Of a stretch of DNA of 7,670 nucleotides, positions 5,069 through 7,670 are shown piece after piece; position 1 is the first letter of the stretch, and each line of letters starts with the position of its first letter. Source of the DNA: Phycisphaerales bacterium UBA2218 (lineage in GTDB: Bacteria; Planctomycetota; Phycisphaerae; Sedimentisphaerales; Anaerobacaceae); the NCBI GenBank assembly GCA_002327785.1, contig DCUI01000298.1, forward strand, positions 1-7,670, given 5' to 3'. A model generated the notes under the pieces. The model worked only from the letters and a program-made list of their open reading frames with translations. It ran no database searches and was not told where the DNA came from. Position numbers and translations under genes: made by a program.

Positions 5069-7282
5069 ATGAGGCCCTACGATTATCTTTCCAATCGCCT
5101 GGCCGGCGAAATGTGTGAAGGCAATATGCACGCCTGCTTGCGTGATGTCGGCCGCATGGCTGGCGGGCTACTTATCGCCGGTGATCTGACACAGGCAGAT
5201 GCTGACGAACTGTGCCGGCAGGCCGAAGCCTCGGCCATCAACAAAGCCGAGGCACGCACGAAATGGCTAGAGGCCGTCGAATTCGGCCGGCGGGAACCGG
5301 TGAATTGGGACCAGCATGAGGCAAGCCACCGGCCGGACAAAGCATTCAGCTGGAATGATGAGATCGGCGGCGACTATCGCATCGTCGATGCCAACTGGAT
5401 CGAGCCCATCGAGGTTGCTGAACCTGACGAATGGGACCCGGTACAGCAGGTATCGGACTATCTGTCGCTGCTGTTCGCCAGCGAGGAGTATGTCGGCTAT
5501 GTGACCGAGTCGTTTGAAAAAGACGGCCGGCGCCTGCCGACGCGAGGCAATTACAGCCGCACAGCCGGCGAGTTGATGGCTGAACTGGCGCGGTATGGCG
5601 AAATCGGAGCCGTCTTCGGCGACGTGGACCCCGAAGTTGGGGCGTGGGTGCGATTCAACCCGCTCGATGGCCAGGGGGTAAAGGATGCGAACGTCACCGA
5701 TTTTCGCTTTGCCCTGGTTGAATCGGACGCGATGCCGATCGAGGACCAGCGAGCCATCTACGAGCAGCTCGAACTGCCGATTGCCGTGATGGTTCACTCC
5801 GGCAACAAGAGCCTGCACGCAATCGTTCGCATTGAGGCTGACTCGCTCTCAGAATACCGCCGGCGTGTCGATTTGCTGTACGAGGTCTGCGAGAAAAACG
5901 GCCTACCGATTGACCGGCAGAACCGCAACCCGTCCCGACTGAGCCGACTGCCAGGCGTCACGCGTGGCGGGTGCCGGCAATTCATCGTCGCTCGCGAGAC
6001 TGGTAAGTCCTCGTGGTCGGCGTGGGAGGATTGGATTGAGGCCGTCAATGATGATCTGCCGGACCCGGAGCCATTGGTGGATGTCTGGTCAAATCTACCT
6101 CCACTCGCTCCACCGCTAATCGACGGTGTGCTGAGGCAGGGGCACAAGATGCTCGTCTCCGGCCCGTCGAAGGCCGGCAAATCATTCCTGCTGATCGAAA
6201 TGTGTATCGCGATCGCCGAGGGGCAGCGATGGCTGGCTTGGGATTGTACGCAGGGGCGAGTGCTCTACGTCAATCTCGAGCTGGACCGGGCGAGCTGTCT
6301 GCACCGATTCCGGGATGTCTATGCAGCAATGGGGTTGCCGCCGAACAACCTGGCCAACATCGACATTTGGAACCTGCGGGGCCAGGCCGTGCCGATGGAT
6401 AGGCTGGCGCCGAAACTGATTCGGCGTTCACTCAAGAAACGGTACTCGGCTGTCGTGATTGACCCAATCTACAAGGTAATCACTGGCGATGAGAACGCGG
6501 CCGACAAGATGGCCCATTTCTGCAACCAGTTCGACCGGGTGTGCCATGAGTTGCAGGCGGCCGTGATCTATTGCCATCACCACAGCAAGGGTTATCAGGG
6601 ACAAAAGCGGTCAATGGACCGGGCAAGCGGCTCCGGGGTATTCGCCCGCGATCCTGATGCTTTGCTGGACCTGATCGAATTGACAGTGTCGGAAGAACTG
6701 CGGAAGCAACTGGAGAATGACGCCGTTTGTCAATTGGTGACCGGCGAATTGGACCGCCGGCTACGTGGCTGGAAAGAGCACGTACCGGAGGGTGATTTGC
6801 GATCCGAATCCGAGATGCGTGCCACGGCTACCAGAATGCTCGGAGACACGTACACCAGGGAGATTCTCCCGCTCGTCTTCCCTGCCCGCCAAGCGGTCGC
6901 TTTGCGATCGGCCTGGCGGGTGGAAGGGACATTCCGTGAGTACCCCCGAGCCGATCCGGTGAACCTCTGGTTTTGCCACCCTCGGCACCACGTCGACGCC
7001 GTCGGTGTGCTCAAGGACTGCGACGCTCACGGCGAGGAACCGCCCTGGCAACGCGCAGGCAGGGCGGCGAAGGCCAAGTCCGGCAGTCGCAAGCGAGACC
7101 GGCAGAAGAAACTGGACGACGCCTTCGGCGTGCTCCAGGCGGACGGGGACGTGACGATTAGCGGACTGGCAGAATACCTCGACGTGTCCGATCGTACCGC
7201 CAGGGACAGGGTGAAGGAGGCTGGCTGGACGATCGACAACGGAATCGTGCTCCAGCCGACAGCGGCAGAGGAGGGATTCTGA
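5069..7282 (+). CDS. Primase-helicase fusion with C-terminal winged helix
   Basis: A 737-residue replication protein with several domains. Residues about 12-77 resemble the small helical domain often found in phage primases. Residues about 200-310 look like an archaeo-eukaryotic (AEP) primase core: VESD (217-220) as motif I, SGNKSLHA (244-251) as motif II, and ID (281-282) followed by NRNPSRLSRLPG (285-296) around motif III. A RepA/RecA-like hexameric helicase follows, with Walker A GPSKAGKSF (365-373), Walker B VVID (462-465) and a YCHHHSKG motif (501-508). A basic linker (about 662-681) leads to a winged helix (about 682-730), which probably binds DNA. The protein should unwind and prime the phage origin. 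An AAAGGA lies eleven bases before the ATG, so initiation may be moderate. No polymerase is adjacent. The stop overlaps the rusA start. Confidence 0.85.
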   Translation: MRPYDYLSNRLAGEMCEGNMHACLRDVGRMAGGLLIAGDLTQADADELCRQAEASAINKAEARTKWLEAVEFGRREPVNWDQHEASHRPDKAFSWNDEIGGDYRIVDANWIEPIEVAEPDEWDPVQQVSDYLSLLFASEEYVGYVTESFEKDGRRLPTRGNYSRTAGELMAELARYGEIGAVFGDVDPEVGAWVRFNPLDGQGVKDANVTDFRFALVESDAMPIEDQRAIYEQLELPIAVMVHSGNKSLHAIVRIEADSLSEYRRRVDLLYEVCEKNGLPIDRQNRNPSRLSRLPGVTRGGCRQFIVARETGKSSWSAWEDWIEAVNDDLPDPEPLVDVWSNLPPLAPPLIDGVLRQGHKMLVSGPSKAGKSFLLIEMCIAIAEGQRWLAWDCTQGRVLYVNLELDRASCLHRFRDVYAAMGLPPNNLANIDIWNLRGQAVPMDRLAPKLIRRSLKKRYSAVVIDPIYKVITGDENAADKMAHFCNQFDRVCHELQAAVIYCHHHSKGYQGQKRSMDRASGSGVFARDPDALLDLIELTVSEELRKQLENDAVCQLVTGELDRRLRGWKEHVPEGDLRSESEMRATATRMLGDTYTREILPLVFPARQAVALRSAWRVEGTFREYPRADPVNLWFCHPRHHVDAVGVLKDCDAHGEEPPWQRAGRAAKAKSGSRKRDRQKKLDDAFGVLQADGDVTISGLAEYLDVSDRTARDRVKEAGWTIDNGIVLQPTAAEEGF

Positions 7283-7284
7283 TG
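7270..7284 (+). promoter_or_regulatory. Stop/ribosome-site cassette, copy 3
   Basis: GGAGGGATTCTGATG holds the Glu-Gly-Phe-stop end of the primase-helicase, a strong GGAGGG ribosome site and the overlapping ATG of rusA. Its first 13 bases are identical to 1883-1895. Confidence 0.75.
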
Positions 7285-7623
7285 GCAATCCGCGCACGCC
7301 TCCCCTACCCGCCGACGGTGAATCATTACTGGAAGATTGGCCAGGGGCGAATCTATGTCAGCCGGAATGGGGTGGTGTATCGGAAGCGCGTCCTGGCAAT
7401 CCTCGGGGACGCTCCGGAGCAGCCAGGACGACTAAGTGTGGCCGTCGGCGTTCATCCTCCGGACAGACGAAAACGCGACCTTGACAACGTGCTGAAATGC
7501 CTACTGGACGCCATCACCAAGGCCGGCGTCTGGAAGGATGACAGCGTGATTGACCGACTGCTGGTTGAACGACGCAATGTTAAGACGGGTGGAATGGTGG
7601 AGGTAGTGATAGATGCGATTTGA
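7282..7623 (+). CDS. rusA: RusA-family Holliday-junction resolvase
   Basis: A 113-residue protein with the full RusA pattern. The N-terminal LPYPPTVNHYW (7-17) is the conserved strand and Pro-Asn turn. DRRKRDLDN (61-69) carries the metal-binding Asp66 and Asp68, Lys72 follows, and WKDD (84-87) gives the third acid, Asp87. With a uniform shift of four, these match Asp70, Asp72, Lys76 and Asp91 of E. coli RusA, so the enzyme should be active. RusA dimers cut four-way DNA junctions symmetrically in the presence of magnesium, and phages use them to resolve recombination intermediates and branched DNA before packaging. Length is close to the family norm of about 120. The start overlaps the primase stop, with GGAGGG just upstream. 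Its end overlaps the next gene by 11 bases. Confidence 0.93.
   Translation: MAIRARLPYPPTVNHYWKIGQGRIYVSRNGVVYRKRVLAILGDAPEQPGRLSVAVGVHPPDRRKRDLDNVLKCLLDAITKAGVWKDDSVIDRLLVERRNVKTGGMVEVVIDAI
7599..7604 (+). promoter_or_regulatory. Shine-Dalgarno GGAGGT for the gene at the right edge
   Basis: A consensus GGAGGT inside the end of rusA lies eight bases before the ATG at 7613. This is the main reason for calling a new gene there. Confidence 0.7.
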
Positions 7624-7670
7624 CACCACCCCCCATAAGTTCCAGTTGCGGGGAATCCTTAAATCATGGT
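7613..7670 (+). CDS. Partial gene running off the right edge
   Basis: ATG at 7613 opens a frame that stays open for 19 codons to the window end. It starts MRFDTTPHKFQLRG. It overlaps the last 11 bases of rusA and has a consensus GGAGGT eight bases upstream, matching the coupled layout of the other genes. Too little is visible to name a product. The 47 bases after rusA contain no terminator-like hairpin, which fits continued transcription. Confidence 0.6.
   Translation, partial: MRFDTTPHKFQLRGILKSW

Noticed and set aside
2952..5391. Similar segments GWDDEI (DUF669 protein) and SWNDEI (primase-helicase, about residue 94)
   Set aside because: The likeness is limited to about six residues and does not continue. 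I could not support shared ancestry or a common binding motif.
1158..5577. Identical 14-mer GCCGGCGAGTTGAT at 1158-1171 and 5564-5577
   Set aside because: Both copies are in frame and encode Ala-Gly-Glu-Leu within unrelated proteins. One such match is expected by chance given the codon bias and the abundance of GCCGGC.
5069..7282. Search for iterons or an AT-rich origin inside the primase-helicase gene
   Set aside because: No ordered short direct repeats or AT-rich block were seen by eye. Only scattered GC palindromes, treated separately as a composition finding.
7624..7670. Possible terminator after rusA
   Set aside because: The stretch has a C-run but no stem-loop followed by a T-run, and it is better explained as the start of the next coupled gene.

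Overview
The window is a tightly packed, one-directional (+ strand) gene array that reads as part of the replication/recombination region of a tailed bacteriophage or prophage. Genes abut or overlap by 1 to about 30 bases. Nearly every start has a strong Shine-Dalgarno sequence, and coding density is close to 100%. I see no tRNA, rRNA, CRISPR array, transposase, promoter or terminator. The DNA is GC-rich (roughly 58-60% by eye). The gene set (SbcC-like ATPase, Sak4-like RecA-fold ATPase, DUF669-type protein, SF2 helicase, primase-helicase, RusA) is that of siphophage-like genomes of GC-rich bacteria. The host cannot be fixed from the sequence. The composition would fit a planctomycete or another GC-rich environmental bacterium, but that is a guess.

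Layout. Positions 1-637 hold three small early-type proteins: one unrecognised (12-221) and two Cys-containing, probably zinc-binding ones (221-418, 449-637). Positions 609-1895 encode a short SMC/SbcC-like ATPase with coiled coil and degenerate catalytic motifs. Positions 1897-2928 encode a Sak4-type single-strand annealing/recombination ATPase. Positions 2925-3437 encode a DUF669-family protein, a likely ssDNA-binding protein. Positions 3437-5053 encode a superfamily 2 helicase with a tandem-repeat C-terminus. Positions 5069-7282 encode a large primase-helicase fusion (AEP-like primase, RepA/RecA-like helicase, C-terminal winged helix). Positions 7282-7623 encode a RusA Holliday-junction resolvase with all its catalytic residues. 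A further gene opens at 7613 and runs off the window.

How they may work together (inference from families): the primase-helicase opens and primes the fork, the DUF669 protein coats single strands, and the Sak4 protein and SF2 helicase drive annealing and strand processing. RusA then resolves the branched intermediates. The SbcC-like ATPase has no SbcD nuclease partner here and may play a structural or DNA-end role. No DNA polymerase is present, so either the host enzyme is used or the gene lies outside the window.

The module is a recognisable type rather than a new system. The points most worth a second look are a recurring stop/ribosome-binding-site cassette that gives several proteins the same acidic-Gly-Phe C-terminus, the degenerate Walker B and H-loop of the SbcC-like ATPase, the domain order of the primase-helicase, and a marked excess of the palindrome GCCGGC.
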